From Selaginella moellendorffii (Eukaryota > Streptophyta > Lycopodiopsida > Selaginellales > Selaginellaceae), in assembly GCF_000143415.4 (NCBI RefSeq), contig NW_003314339.1:256812-320811 (forward strand): DNA of 64,000 bases. The letters run 5' to 3'. A program made the translations under genes and the position numbers. The notes beneath the pieces were generated by a model. It saw only the letters and a list, made by a program, of their open reading frames with translations, did not search any database and was not told the origin of the DNA. Below are positions 34,623 through 44,270 of the stretch, piece after piece; position 1 is the stretch's first letter; each line of letters begins with the position of its first letter.

Positions 34623-36458
34623 ATGGAGGACGAGTTTTGGAGCGTGCCGCTGCCGCCTTCGAGCATCAGGCTCGTCGATTCGATCGATGGCGAGGCGTTC
34701 CAGGGATTTCTTCTGGCGCTGCAAGAATCGTCAGTGATCGCGCTGGATGCTGAGTGGAAGCCTGTCTCGGTAGCTGGTACGCACCCCAGGGTTTCGCTGC
34801 TCCAGATTGCGTGCCGGAAGCGAGATTTCGGCCCCGAGAGTGATCTTGTGTTCATCGTCGATGTGTTGTCGATCCCGGCTTCTGCATTGCTTCAGCCACT
34901 GGAAGAGGCATTGGAAACGTCTAGAATTCTAAAGCTGGGATTCAAGCTTCGACAAGATTTAATCAATCTCGCTGCATCGCTTTCGTCCACTGCGAGCTTC
35001 TCCTGTGAGGTAAGTGCCTGAGTTCCTCTTTTACTCGTAACTTTGCTCATTTTCCATGTCCTTCTCTTTGTAGCGTAGCCTTATATTGATATTGGGAAGC
35101 TCTATCATGAAGTGAAAAGGAAAAATCCACGTAAACTCCCGGGTGATACTCCGAGCTTATCCCACATATGTAGAGATGTTTTTGGTCGACCTCTTTGCAA
35201 GGTATGGGATAGTGTGTGTTTGCATGGCTGCTACTAGTGAAGCTATGTTTTTTGCGCAGAGTTTGCAATGTAGTGACTGGGAGCTGAGGCCACTGACTGA
35301 AGAACAAATATCTTATGCTGCCGCTGATGCGCATTGTCTTCTAGCAATTCTGGACGCTCTTCATCCCTATATAATCGACATGCAACGATCAAAAGCAGGT
35401 TGGTTTCGACTCTGGTCGATCTGTGGCCTTCTCATTGACGTTTTACATTCGCAGTTGCCTCGGTCGGAATTGCTCGTCTACTCTATCCTGATGAAGAGTT
35501 AAGCCCTCTTGTAACGAGGTTTAGGAGCATGAGCGAGAAGGCAGATAGGACTGGAAAGTTTCTCGCGTATCTATTAACTTTTCAGCAGACGCTGTCACTG
35601 CAAGCCGACCCAAAAAAGAAAATCAGAACTCGGAGGGTACGGGACACAAACAGATCTCAGGGGCAGACCGAGTTCGAGTGGTGTGGACCTCCGCCATGGG
35701 ATCCTGTTGTGGGAGGTGATGGTTGCCCAAAGTTTCTGTGTGATATTATGGTAAGTTCGGCGGGCTAAGTGCATAAATTTTAACGCATTTTTTTCTTTCC
35801 TTCTGAACAGATTGAAGGCTTAGCTCGTCAGCTACGTTGCGTTGGAATTGACGCTGCTTGTCCACATAGATTAAAACCTGACGCCAGGTTCTTGTTTTTT
35901 TCTTTGGAGAGAAGAAATATTCAGCTGGATTGTATTCTTCTAGGCAGCTAATCGAACAAGCTCAAAGAGAAGGGAGGATTCTACTAACAAGAGACGTAAA
36001 GCTACTCAGGCAGCGCCTTATTCCATCCAACCAAGCGTACCGTGTCAAACACCTAACAAAGAAAGAGCAACTTACTGAGGTACGATTCAATGCGTCGCTA
36101 GCGCTGTCCTTTTTGACAGTTTCTTTACTCAGATTATTGAGACGTTCCATCTTACAGTCTCCGAAGAGCATTTACTCTCGAGGTGCACGAGGTGCAACGG
36201 AGAGCTCTGTCCCAAACCATTGACCGCACAGCAAGCAAAGGCTGCTGCTCCCAACCAAAAAATTTCGGAAGATGTATTACTGCAGGACGGTTTACTATTC
36301 TGGCAATGCTCCGAGTGCAGGCATCTTTACTGGCAGGTTGGTAAATGACCTGCATCGTTTTCATTTTTATTTATCGGTCTCTCAAACGTTTGTCTCTTAA
36401 ACTGCAGGGCTTGCAATTCCAGCGGGCAATGCAACGATTTTCTGCCATGTGTAGCTAG
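34623..36458 (+). CDS. Mut7-like protein: DEDDy 3'-5' exonuclease fused to a Mut7-C PIN/zinc-ribbon domain
   Basis: Predicted exoribonuclease or DNA 3'-5' exonuclease with a second, RNase-like domain. Eight exons, 34623-35009, 35079-35201, 35260-35398, 35455-35750, 35811-35887, 35944-36079, 36133-36336 and 36408-36458, join in frame to 470 residues. The exonuclease motifs are visible: Exo I IALDAEWKP (D and E), Exo II LGFKLRQDL (D), and Exo III SYAAADAH (Y-x3-D, the DEDDy type). The second half has FLCDIMIEGLARQLRCVGID, RILLTRDVKLL and paired CTRCN/CSECRHLYW, typical of the Mut7-C PIN-like domain with its zinc ribbon. The combined architecture is that of nematode MUT-7 and animal EXD3. A role in small-RNA or tRNA/miRNA end processing is possible but inferred. 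Confidence 0.88.
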
Positions 36459-36724
36459 TTAGCCTTTCGCGTGTAACGTACGTGACGTTTTTAAATTAAC
36501 CTGGTGTGCAAGTTCCGGAAGGTTCGATCATTCTTGCGTTCCAGGCACGTAATACACGCGAACAAAAGAAGAATAAGTTGGATGAGACATTTTTTCAACG
36601 ACGATATCGATATCGATATGGATAGATGAGCAATACAGGATGGCACGAGAGAGACGGGTTGTTTCTTGAGGGCGATTTTTACTTCATGCTTCGGCCTCAA
36701 GATTGGTGAATCATTTTCCGCTCC
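36459..36724. other. Intergenic spacer
   Basis: 266 bp between two plus-strand genes. I saw no feature apart from a short GATATC-rich run at about 36601-36618. Confidence 0.5.
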
Positions 36725-37874
36725 ATGGACAGGCCAGTGATTTGCAGCTTTCTTTATTGGACAGACAATCTAAGCAAGAGCAGCACAGGGAATTTAGTCC
36801 GCGCGAGAAGGAACGGTTCTGAAGTTCTAAGAAGGAGCAGCAACAGGTCGACAGGGATTTTAGTTTGTAGTAGCAAACAGCGGGATTTAACAGCCGTTAG
36901 AAGGAGCGCTTTCGCTCGGGGATTGTTCGAGATGTCCAGGCCCATCAATCTCGTCCCGGCCTTCCTTTTAAGCTTCGCAGGCAGCTGGATGACTGCAAAC
37001 TACAGCCCGAGAGTGCTACTCATGCCAGCTGTGTGGACAAGTTCAGCTTGTAGCGCTCTCATATTAGCAGCATCAATGCTCGTCAACGACTGCTACGATC
37101 ATATATCTGGAACAGACGGTCTCAACAGAAGGAACTCGGCGTTGCTGAGTGGAGAAATCACCACGGCTGATGTGAGTCTTTCAAAGTTAATAGCTTCGGT
37201 CTAGAATGATCTTTTGCTTCGCAGGTTGGACTGGTTGCTGGATGCATCTACGGAGGCGTCATGCTGGCAACTTGTTGCTTGGAGCAACCCATCATGAGGC
37301 TACTCATCACACTCTCGGCGTACATCACATTTGTCTACACGCCGCTGGTCAAGAAGGTGACGCTGTTGAAGAACATTGTCGTATCCGGGGTGATCGCCAG
37401 CGCCATTTTTGCCGGGGGTCTTGCAGTGACACACGGTAGTGTTAGCGTGATTCCTCAGAGAACTCTTGCTTCCAGCTTCTACCTTTTCTTGTCGATTCTC
37501 GGCCGAGAGATTCTTATGGATGTCAAGGACATGGCTGGCGACAGAGTTACGGGAGTTCGCACCATACCAGTCTGCTTCGGCGAGCAGACGGGCACTTGTG
37601 TAGCAGTACTGTGCGCAACAGCGGCAAATCTTTTCCTGGTAATGTCTTTCTCCTGAGTTTTGACTTACAGCTCATGGGCTCATTCATGATACAGATCCAA
37701 ATGGCTTGGTTGAGGAGGAAGTCGTGGTACGTCTCGTTAGTTTTGTCGATTATCAATTCTGGCATGCTTGCGTGTTTTATCTCGAAACTTCCCACGTTTT
37801 CTCGTGACGAACTCAGTCAAGATTACATGCTTGTGATGGCCTTGGGAACTATAACCATGGCAACGTCGTTATAA
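36725..37874 (+). CDS. UbiA-family prenyltransferase, probably plastid-targeted
   Basis: Integral membrane enzyme expected to attach a polyprenyl chain to an aromatic or other acceptor. The exact substrate is not evident. Three exons (36725-37171, 37225-37638, 37695-37874) give 346 residues. Both aspartate-rich motifs of the family are present: NDCYDHISGTD in the first half and DVKDMAGDR in the second, each following hydrophobic helices. Several more helices follow (IVVSGVIASAIFAGGLAV; YVSLVLSIINSGMLACF). The first 60 residues are rich in S, R and T and poor in acids, as in chloroplast transit peptides. The ATG chosen is the first in the frame. The sequence is closer in style to bacterial or archaeal-like UbiA homologues than to homogentisate prenyltransferase or chlorophyll synthase, which I could not match. 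Confidence 0.8.
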
Positions 37875-38011
37875 TCGAGCTCCTTATAAGGTGACAAGCC
37901 ATCCATTTCTTGCTGATATCATTCTTTGTCCTGTTCCAGTATCGAAGAATTTCTAGAAGAAAAAGAGTTGCTTAGCAGGTAACAAATTGCTAATGAGTTA
38001 ATATGTCTTAG

Positions 38012-40333
38012 ATGTTTTTCTCAGGATCGAGGGAAGTTATAGTATATCTGATGATCTCTGGGGATGCTGCTGAATTGCTGAGGAACTGCAGCTCTGTAGC
38101 GGAAGTAAAGACCATCCACGCTCAAATCTGCGAGCACAATCTTCACGACGGCAGTGCAAAGAAGAGGAGGAGGTTTCTGGAAAATCTGGTCGTCCAGATG
38201 TACGCTCAGTGTGGCAGCGTGACCGATGCCCGCCAGGCCTTCGACACAATGAGCTCGCGCAAGAACGTCTTTTCGTGGACAATCATCATCTCCGCCTACG
38301 TCCGCGCAGATCACGGCAGCGACGCTCTCCAGCTCTTCCGGACAATGAACCAAGAGGGCGATCGAGCAGACGAGGTGACGCTCACTACACTCTTGGGGGC
38401 CTGCTCGTCGCTGGAAGATCTCCAGCAGGGAAAGATGATCCACAGCTTGATCGTGGAGCTCGGCTATGGGGAACAGGATGGAGAAGAGCAGGATCTCATG
38501 GTCGGGAATTCGCTGGTCAACATGTATGCCAAATGCCGCAGTCTCGCCGACGCCATCGCCATCTTCGACCGGATGAAGAACAGAAGCGTCTTCTCGTGGA
38601 CCATCATGGTGACGGCATTTGCCCAGAACGGGCAGCTGCAGCGAGCGATCCAGTGCTACCGCCAGATGTGCTGCGATGGAGTGGATCCCAACGCCGTGAC
38701 ATTCGTAGCGCTCCTGGCCGCGTGTTCTAGCGGTGGAGAGCTGGCTGCCGGACGGAAGATTGCCGCTCGCGTCGAGGCCAGTGGCCTAGACTCGGATCTT
38801 ATCGTTGGAAGCGCGATCGTGAATTTCTACGGCAAGTGTGGGCGACTGGATGAAGCGCGCGAGGCCTTCGATCGAATGCCCGCTAAGAACAACGTGACTT
38901 GGAACGGGATGATCGCGGCCTACGTCCAGAGCGGCGCCGCCACCCAAGCAATGGATCTCTTCGCCACAATGGAGGATGAGGGAGTGGTGCCGGACGCGAT
39001 GGCTGTGAGCAGCATTCTAGGCGCTTGCTCTGGGCTCGAATCTGGGAAAAGAATCCACTCGGCAGTGATCGATCGCCGCCAGGAGCTCCAGTCGGATCGA
39101 GCAGTTTGCAACGCGCTCGTCCACATGTACGCGAGGTGTGGCAGTCTCGACGATGCAAGGCTCGTGTTCCTGGCGATTCCTTCCAAGAACACCGTGTCGT
39201 GGACGACGATCATCGCGGCCTTCGCTCAGCAAGAGAATCGCGATGATATCGAAGCTGCTTTCCAGCTCTTCCGGGAGATGGATCTCGACGGCGTTGCTCC
39301 CAGCGAGGTCACCATCTTCTACGCGCTGGAAACTTGCTCCAAGATGGATCGCGGAGGACTGGCCAGCGGACGAGCGCTCCACACCGCCATGGACACCGCT
39401 GGAAGAGTGGAGCTTCTTTCCAGCGTCGAGGTTCTCAACTCGCTGCTGGATATGTACGCCAGCTGCGGCAGCTTGATCGATGCCGAGGCAATCTTCTTCG
39501 ATCATCTCCTCGGCAAGAACGTCGACGTTGTCTCGTGGACGAACATGATTGCGGCTTACGTCCAGCATGGCCAATCTTCCTCGGCGCTGCTACTCGCAAA
39601 GAAGATGGACCTGGAAGGAGTGAAGTCGGACGAGATCGCCATGTCCACCATCTTGGGAGCTTGCACCGCGCACCAGGCCACCTCTCTCGGGCGAGAGCTC
39701 CATCGCCGGGCTCGAGAGCTCGGCTATGCCTCAAATACCATCGTTGGGAACGCGCTAGTCTTCATGTATGGCAGCTGGGGGAGAGTGGACGATGCCGCTC
39801 GAGTTTTCCAGGAGCTCAAGAACGCAAACAGCCCCAACTCCAACACTTTCACTGCGATGATCGCTGGCTATGCCCGTCAAGGCCGGACTTTGCAAGCTCT
39901 CTCGCTGTACAACGAGATGAATCTCCATGGGGTCGAGCCCAGGGACGCTACCTTTACGAGCATCTTCCAGGCATGCAGCCACGCGGGGTTTCTTGCCAAG
40001 GCCTTGGAGCACTTCGTTTTCATCTACGACTTCCAGGGATTGGAGCCGACGGCCGAGCACTTTGGCTGCGTGGTGGACTTGCTGGGACGAAGTGGATTCG
40101 TGCGAGAGGCTGAAGAGCTTGTGCTCGCCATGCCTTACGAGCCGGACATTGTCGCATGGAGATCACTGCTAGCGTCGTGTGGTGGCTCCGATCAAGGAGC
40201 GAGCCGGAGGGCCGCCGAGGAGGCCGTCCACTTGCAACCGTCTGGCTGTTCTTCGCACTATGTTCTCCTCTCCAACCTTGTCAAAACGGTTGGTGCTCTC
40301 AATCATCATCATGAAAAGAATGCTTACCTTTGA
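38012..40333 (+). CDS. PPR protein, PLS class with short E-type tail
   Basis: Intronless, 773 codons. Expected to act in plastid or mitochondrial RNA editing or processing. Repeats begin at about residue 20 (LLRNCSSVAEVKTIHAQI) and run to the end in the P-L-S order. Examples are VFSWTIIISAYVRADHG, DEVTLTTLLGACSSLED and NSLVNMYAKCRSLADA. The C-terminal part (FGCVVDLLGRSGFVREAEEL, MPYEPDIVAWRSLLASC) is the E1-like region. The protein stops soon after HYVLLSNLVK with no E2/E+ or DYW domain. It would need a partner if it is an editing factor. The start at 38012 is uncertain; a second in-frame ATG lies at 38051 and suits the repeat start better. Confidence 0.9.
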   Translation: MFFSGSREVIVYLMISGDAAELLRNCSSVAEVKTIHAQICEHNLHDGSAKKRRRFLENLVVQMYAQCGSVTDARQAFDTMSSRKNVFSWTIIISAYVRADHGSDALQLFRTMNQEGDRADEVTLTTLLGACSSLEDLQQGKMIHSLIVELGYGEQDGEEQDLMVGNSLVNMYAKCRSLADAIAIFDRMKNRSVFSWTIMVTAFAQNGQLQRAIQCYRQMCCDGVDPNAVTFVALLAACSSGGELAAGRKIAARVEASGLDSDLIVGSAIVNFYGKCGRLDEAREAFDRMPAKNNVTWNGMIAAYVQSGAATQAMDLFATMEDEGVVPDAMAVSSILGACSGLESGKRIHSAVIDRRQELQSDRAVCNALVHMYARCGSLDDARLVFLAIPSKNTVSWTTIIAAFAQQENRDDIEAAFQLFREMDLDGVAPSEVTIFYALETCSKMDRGGLASGRALHTAMDTAGRVELLSSVEVLNSLLDMYASCGSLIDAEAIFFDHLLGKNVDVVSWTNMIAAYVQHGQSSSALLLAKKMDLEGVKSDEIAMSTILGACTAHQATSLGRELHRRARELGYASNTIVGNALVFMYGSWGRVDDAARVFQELKNANSPNSNTFTAMIAGYARQGRTLQALSLYNEMNLHGVEPRDATFTSIFQACSHAGFLAKALEHFVFIYDFQGLEPTAEHFGCVVDLLGRSGFVREAEELVLAMPYEPDIVAWRSLLASCGGSDQGASRRAAEEAVHLQPSGCSSHYVLLSNLVKTVGALNHHHEKNAYL

Positions 40334-40488
40334 GCTTTGGTCCGAAATATGAAAGTCTCTGCACATTAAAAAGCTTTTCCATAGCTTTAGATCACACGGC
40401 CGGCTTAAAAGCTATTTGTTTTTTTCTTTTGATTTTTTTGCAGATGTTTGTTCAAAATTCTCATAGATATAGAAAAAACTTAATTAAG
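40334..40488. other. Convergent intergenic spacer
   Basis: Short AT-rich interval between the ends of the PPR gene (+) and the lectin-domain gene (-). GC content drops sharply here and stays low through the lectin gene. Confidence 0.5.
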
Positions 40489-41403
40489 TTAGCATGACGT
40501 GCCACTTGCAAAAATTGGTATATCTGGTTTTCCTATTCTATATAAAACTAAGTTGCAATCATTTTGTAGTAATAATATCGAACTTGCAAAACAATTATAA
40601 ATTGGGATACAAAAAGTATTAGTAGACCATCTAGCTTTCAAATTGAATGCACCATATACCACTAAATTGCCATCAGATTGAATTCTTAATTTGCAATCAA
40701 AATCAGTGTCTTCTGTTTTAGTACTCCATTTAATAGTGCTCTTAAAATATAAAACAAGGTTACAATTATATTGAATTATAAGTATGTAATTGTTTGAAAA
40801 GTTATGTAGATACTTTTTTGATGCATACAAATAAGAATAGGGTTCATCGTATTCACCACTTAACATGACATGATTGAAAGCTGAATGCATATCAACATCA
40901 TCATTTAGCAACATTTTTCGTTTTTTTAATAGCAATTGACGAGATCTAGGAATTCTAATAACCCGGTAATTAACAATAAAACGTCCATAATAAGACATTA
41001 TACTTACCGCAAAATACATAGGTCCTGTTTGAACAAGATTATTATATAATTGATTGAATGAGCTTATAATTATGCTTGACGCTTGATCATTCAACACTTG
41101 AAAAACCCCTGGAGATGGATGAAAATTGATGATGCCAGCATCAATCATATGAAGACATACTAGCACTAATCTATTACTGTTTGGAATCAGTACCGATGCT
41201 TCAAAACTAGCATCTGGATCTGTTACACCTCCAGCAGGTAATGCTTCATGTAATAAGGTGTTTAGAAATGCCATCAAGTAATCTACATTATTTTGATTAA
41301 GAATCCCTTCAGGGCCATAAACTCCATCTACTTCAACAGGTGAGGAGGTTACAATTTGAAAGCATATTAGAAGCAGAAAGATATATATTAATAATTGCAC
41401 CAT
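40489..41403 (-). CDS. Secreted protein with unknown N-terminal domain and C-terminal GNA-type lectin domain
   Basis: Intronless, 304 codons. Residues 1-21 form a signal peptide (MVQLLIYIFLLLICFQ core). Residues 22-175 match no family I know. A basic linker (LLLKKRKM) follows. From about residue 195 the protein is a monocot-mannose-binding (GNA, B-lectin) domain with three copies of the Q-x-D-x-N-x-V-x-Y sugar site: IQYNCNLVLY, IQSDGNLVVY and LLQNDCNLVLY. The middle copy keeps the full QxDxN core; in the others N replaces D or is shifted, so binding there may be altered. The expected location is the apoplast or cell surface, binding mannose glycans. A TATATATAGATATATA stretch near 41500 could serve as TATA box. 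Coding sequence is strikingly AT-rich (many TTA, AAT, ATA codons) next to GC-rich neighbours. Confidence 0.8.
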   Translation of the reverse strand: MVQLLIYIFLLLICFQIVTSSPVEVDGVYGPEGILNQNNVDYLMAFLNTLLHEALPAGGVTDPDASFEASVLIPNSNRLVLVCLHMIDAGIINFHPSPGVFQVLNDQASSIIISSFNQLYNNLVQTGPMYFAVSIMSYYGRFIVNYRVIRIPRSRQLLLKKRKMLLNDDVDMHSAFNHVMLSGEYDEPYSYLYASKKYLHNFSNNYILIIQYNCNLVLYFKSTIKWSTKTEDTDFDCKLRIQSDGNLVVYGAFNLKARWSTNTFCIPIYNCFASSILLLQNDCNLVLYRIGKPDIPIFASGTSC

Positions 41404-42497
41404 GCTAATCTAAATATTACAGCTCCCTTCTTGCATCTGATTCTAAAATTTTAATCTTTAAACGATTTCTAAAGTATGTCTCTTGCCATGTGGCGGTGTA
41501 TATATATCTATATAAAACTTCTGAAGTATTTTCTTCGTTGGTGTTCCTAGTGACATTGGCTTGCTCTTAAGAATGCGATGCAACAACCAGGAATTTAGAC
41601 CACGACACGTGGATTGGCTTCTATGCTACATCTTCTAAGCTTTCCAGTTAGCAATTATAGGATGAGTTCACTAATCACTAGACCATCAACCCTGTCATCA
41701 ACTACCAACCTTCGGACACAATGTAGTGGGATCCTTCCACCATGAGTTTCTTGTTTTCCAGTTCCAGATGATATTCCTGCATTTCATACGTGGTACTACA
41801 AAAAATTTACATTCTTTTTGACCATTCTTGGTCAAAGGATTCAACAGTGACTTGGAGCGCATGGAAACGCCCGAGCCTCCGCTGCCCTTCTCTGGCGCCG
41901 CATTTCCAGTACCGGTATGAAGCCATCGGCGCCAAGCCCTGGTCCCCTCTCTTGGTCTCTTCCAACAGGTGCTGTGGATTCCTACACCTAGATCGCTTCA
42001 TCGTTCCTTCTTGATCGACCGACCTAATGGCTCTGAGTTCTATTTTTATTCATTCACCAGAAGTTCTTGCGGTCGCGGACGATATTGCACTTCGCTTCCT
42101 GGCACAGATACTCACGCAAGCGCTCCATGACTCCACGGCGCACTCGAGGATCCAGAGCTGCCTCAAAAACCAATAGCGGAGTTTCTAGATTTCTGGAGAT
42201 ATTTGGATCATCTCAAGCTTGTCTACTATCCCCTAAGGTAGCAACTTGTCTCTGGTTGTTGCTCACTCTGGATGGAACTTTTTTTTCAGCCTACTATTGT
42301 GAGAATCGTACCTTTGTTTCAAATGGAACAGAAAAAACCTGGCTGGCTGGCTGGCTGGTTTAAAACCCTTCGTAGTTTTACGCAGAGCGTTCTCGACCGG
42401 AACAAAACGAGATCGTAAGGAGATGAGCTCTGTTTCTAACTGACAACAGTAGACAACGTAAGATGGATTCAAAGGGGGCTACTGTTTTTACTTCTAT
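41404..42497. other. Intergenic region, promoter of the lectin gene at the left
   Basis: 41404-41560 holds the presumed promoter of the lectin gene. The rest shows only short frames. A plus-strand 49-codon frame from about 42028 (MALSSIFIHSPEVL and onward) looks protein-like but ends at a stop and matches nothing. A (CTGG)n run lies at about 42341-42358. Confidence 0.4.
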
Positions 42498-44270
42498 TTA
42501 TTTCAGTTTGCAGTTGAGATCATTGCTCCATTTCTCGCTCCCAACGCACTGGTGGCACACAAACAGACCAGTTGGATCGTACTTGTCCTTTATGTCAAGC
42601 AAGCGAGGATAGTTCTCTCCAAAGAAGGATTGTTGCCAGTTCGGTTCGTTGAAATCGGCTTCGTTCATGTAAGCTCCTGAACCCGGTAGCAACTTGTTTG
42701 CATGCGTGATCTGCCTCGCAAACTTTTCATATTCCGCCTGAGTTGTGTTATCGTTGGTGTTTGTTGCCAGGATGATATGCCAAAGTGCCGAGCGCAATGC
42801 CGGATTCACAGCGTTGTTCCGTGGCCGTGCCACATCTCCTCCAAGGTTGGAAACGCCGGTTATGGAGAAAGGAGTGTTGGTTATCTTCATCAATGCCCGG
42901 GAAATCTTCGTAGGACAATCCGTAAAGACTTTTCTGGGAATCAAGCTCGATGCTCCGGGAAATCTCAACTGGCTTCGTCTGGTGAAGGTGATGCAGCTGG
43001 GCTGGCCACCGCACTGAACAGCTAGATGCCATTCCTGAAAGGAAGAAAACGCGAGCAAACTGGTCTCAAGGACCATCCCTGGTTGATGCTCAGCGTAAGT
43101 CGTCAGCGGCGTCAGTGTCTCGTTCGCAAAGGAGACGTTTTTGTTCGGGAGGAGATAGACGAGCACCAGGCTTCGGCTTGAAAGGAAGAAATTCCCTGAC
43201 CAACCAGCGTCAGATAGCTCGGGACTGATCTGGACGAATTTCTTCACCAGCTTTCCCATGGGGTTGGAGGCGTTGACAGTGGTGGCAGTGAAGTTGTAGA
43301 GAGCAAAGGCGAGACTTTCAAGAGCAGGATGGGTTCTATATGTTGCAGAAACTACAACTCCGAAAGTGCCACCCCCTCCACCACGGAGTGCCCAGAAGAG
43401 TTCCTGGTTTTGCCAGTCATTAGCAACGAGGAGCTCACCACCAGCGGTAACAATTTCATATTGGAGAATGTTATCTGCAGCAAGTCCAAACATTGGCGAG
43501 AGCAAGCTGTGGCCGCCACCTTGAGGAAAACCACCTGCAGCCCCTACAGAAGAACATGCTCCTCCTGTTATGACAGAGTTTCGTTCGTGAGTTGCTGCAT
43601 ACAGCTCTTCCCACTGAACGCCAGCACCGATGGTCACGGCAGGGATCTTCCCCAGTGGTGGTGAATTCTTATCAGGACAATATCCTTCCGGGACAAAACT
43701 CTCGTGAAAAGTTATGCTCTTGAGATGGTGCAACCAGATGGCGAATGAACCCGGGGCTGTGCTGCGACCAGTGGGATCATGCCCGGAAGTTCTAACTACA
43801 AGCCGGAGATTATACCTGGAGGCAAACTTGACAGCCGAGATGACTTGCAAGGGGTCCAGGACACTTACGGCGTAGACCGGAACGGCACCTTGGAAGCATG
43901 TTGAGCTTCTGTTGGAGGCAAGCGAGCAGCGGTGCTGGTCTCCAAGGCTCTCAAAGTTTGAGGCATACAACGCACCAGGGTGGCTTGTTCTCCAGAATTC
44001 CAGCTCCCAGCTTTCTTGGACTTCTTTGCAGCCTTGTTCGTCAAAGAAGGGGTCGTGGCAAGGAGCAGCCGGAGGTAAGACTCTGATCAACCGTCCCTCC
44101 ACTGACGTGTTGAAGCTGTTCCAGACTCGAGAAGATGGCCAGCAATCGTGATCAAATGCGAGGCAGCGGCATGAGGAATTCTGTGGCTCCTTGACAGAAA
44201 GAATACCGGGAACAAAGCTGAGGAGGAGGACCAAGTAAGTTGCTCTATGCATTTTTTTCTGCTTGTACAT
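42498..44270 (-). CDS. Secreted FAD-linked oxidase (BBE/isoamyl-alcohol-oxidase type)
   Basis: Flavoprotein oxidase of the FAD_binding_4 family; the substrate is unknown. Intronless, 590 codons. Residues 7-25 (MHRATYLVLLLSFVPG) form a signal peptide, and several N-x-S/T sites suggest secretion. Flavin-fold blocks are present: VVRTSGHDPTGRS with the histidine expected for covalent FAD attachment, GGACSSVGAAGGFPQGGGHS, LAADNILQYEIVTAGGE and WALRGGGGGTFGVV. The C-terminus DKYDPTGLFVCHQCVGSEKW resembles fungal secreted FAD oxidases more than flowering-plant berberine-bridge enzymes, which end in a VDPxNFF-type block. A minus-strand TATAAA (near 44289-44295) lies only about 20 bp before the first ATG, so the second ATG (44252), which starts directly at the signal peptide, may be the true start. 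Confidence 0.88.
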   Translation of the reverse strand: MYKQKKMHRATYLVLLLSFVPGILSVKEPQNSSCRCLAFDHDCWPSSRVWNSFNTSVEGRLIRVLPPAAPCHDPFFDEQGCKEVQESWELEFWRTSHPGALYASNFESLGDQHRCSLASNRSSTCFQGAVPVYAVSVLDPLQVISAVKFASRYNLRLVVRTSGHDPTGRSTAPGSFAIWLHHLKSITFHESFVPEGYCPDKNSPPLGKIPAVTIGAGVQWEELYAATHERNSVITGGACSSVGAAGGFPQGGGHSLLSPMFGLAADNILQYEIVTAGGELLVANDWQNQELFWALRGGGGGTFGVVVSATYRTHPALESLAFALYNFTATTVNASNPMGKLVKKFVQISPELSDAGWSGNFFLSSRSLVLVYLLPNKNVSFANETLTPLTTYAEHQPGMVLETSLLAFSSFQEWHLAVQCGGQPSCITFTRRSQLRFPGASSLIPRKVFTDCPTKISRALMKITNTPFSITGVSNLGGDVARPRNNAVNPALRSALWHIILATNTNDNTTQAEYEKFARQITHANKLLPGSGAYMNEADFNEPNWQQSFFGENYPRLLDIKDKYDPTGLFVCHQCVGSEKWSNDLNCKLK

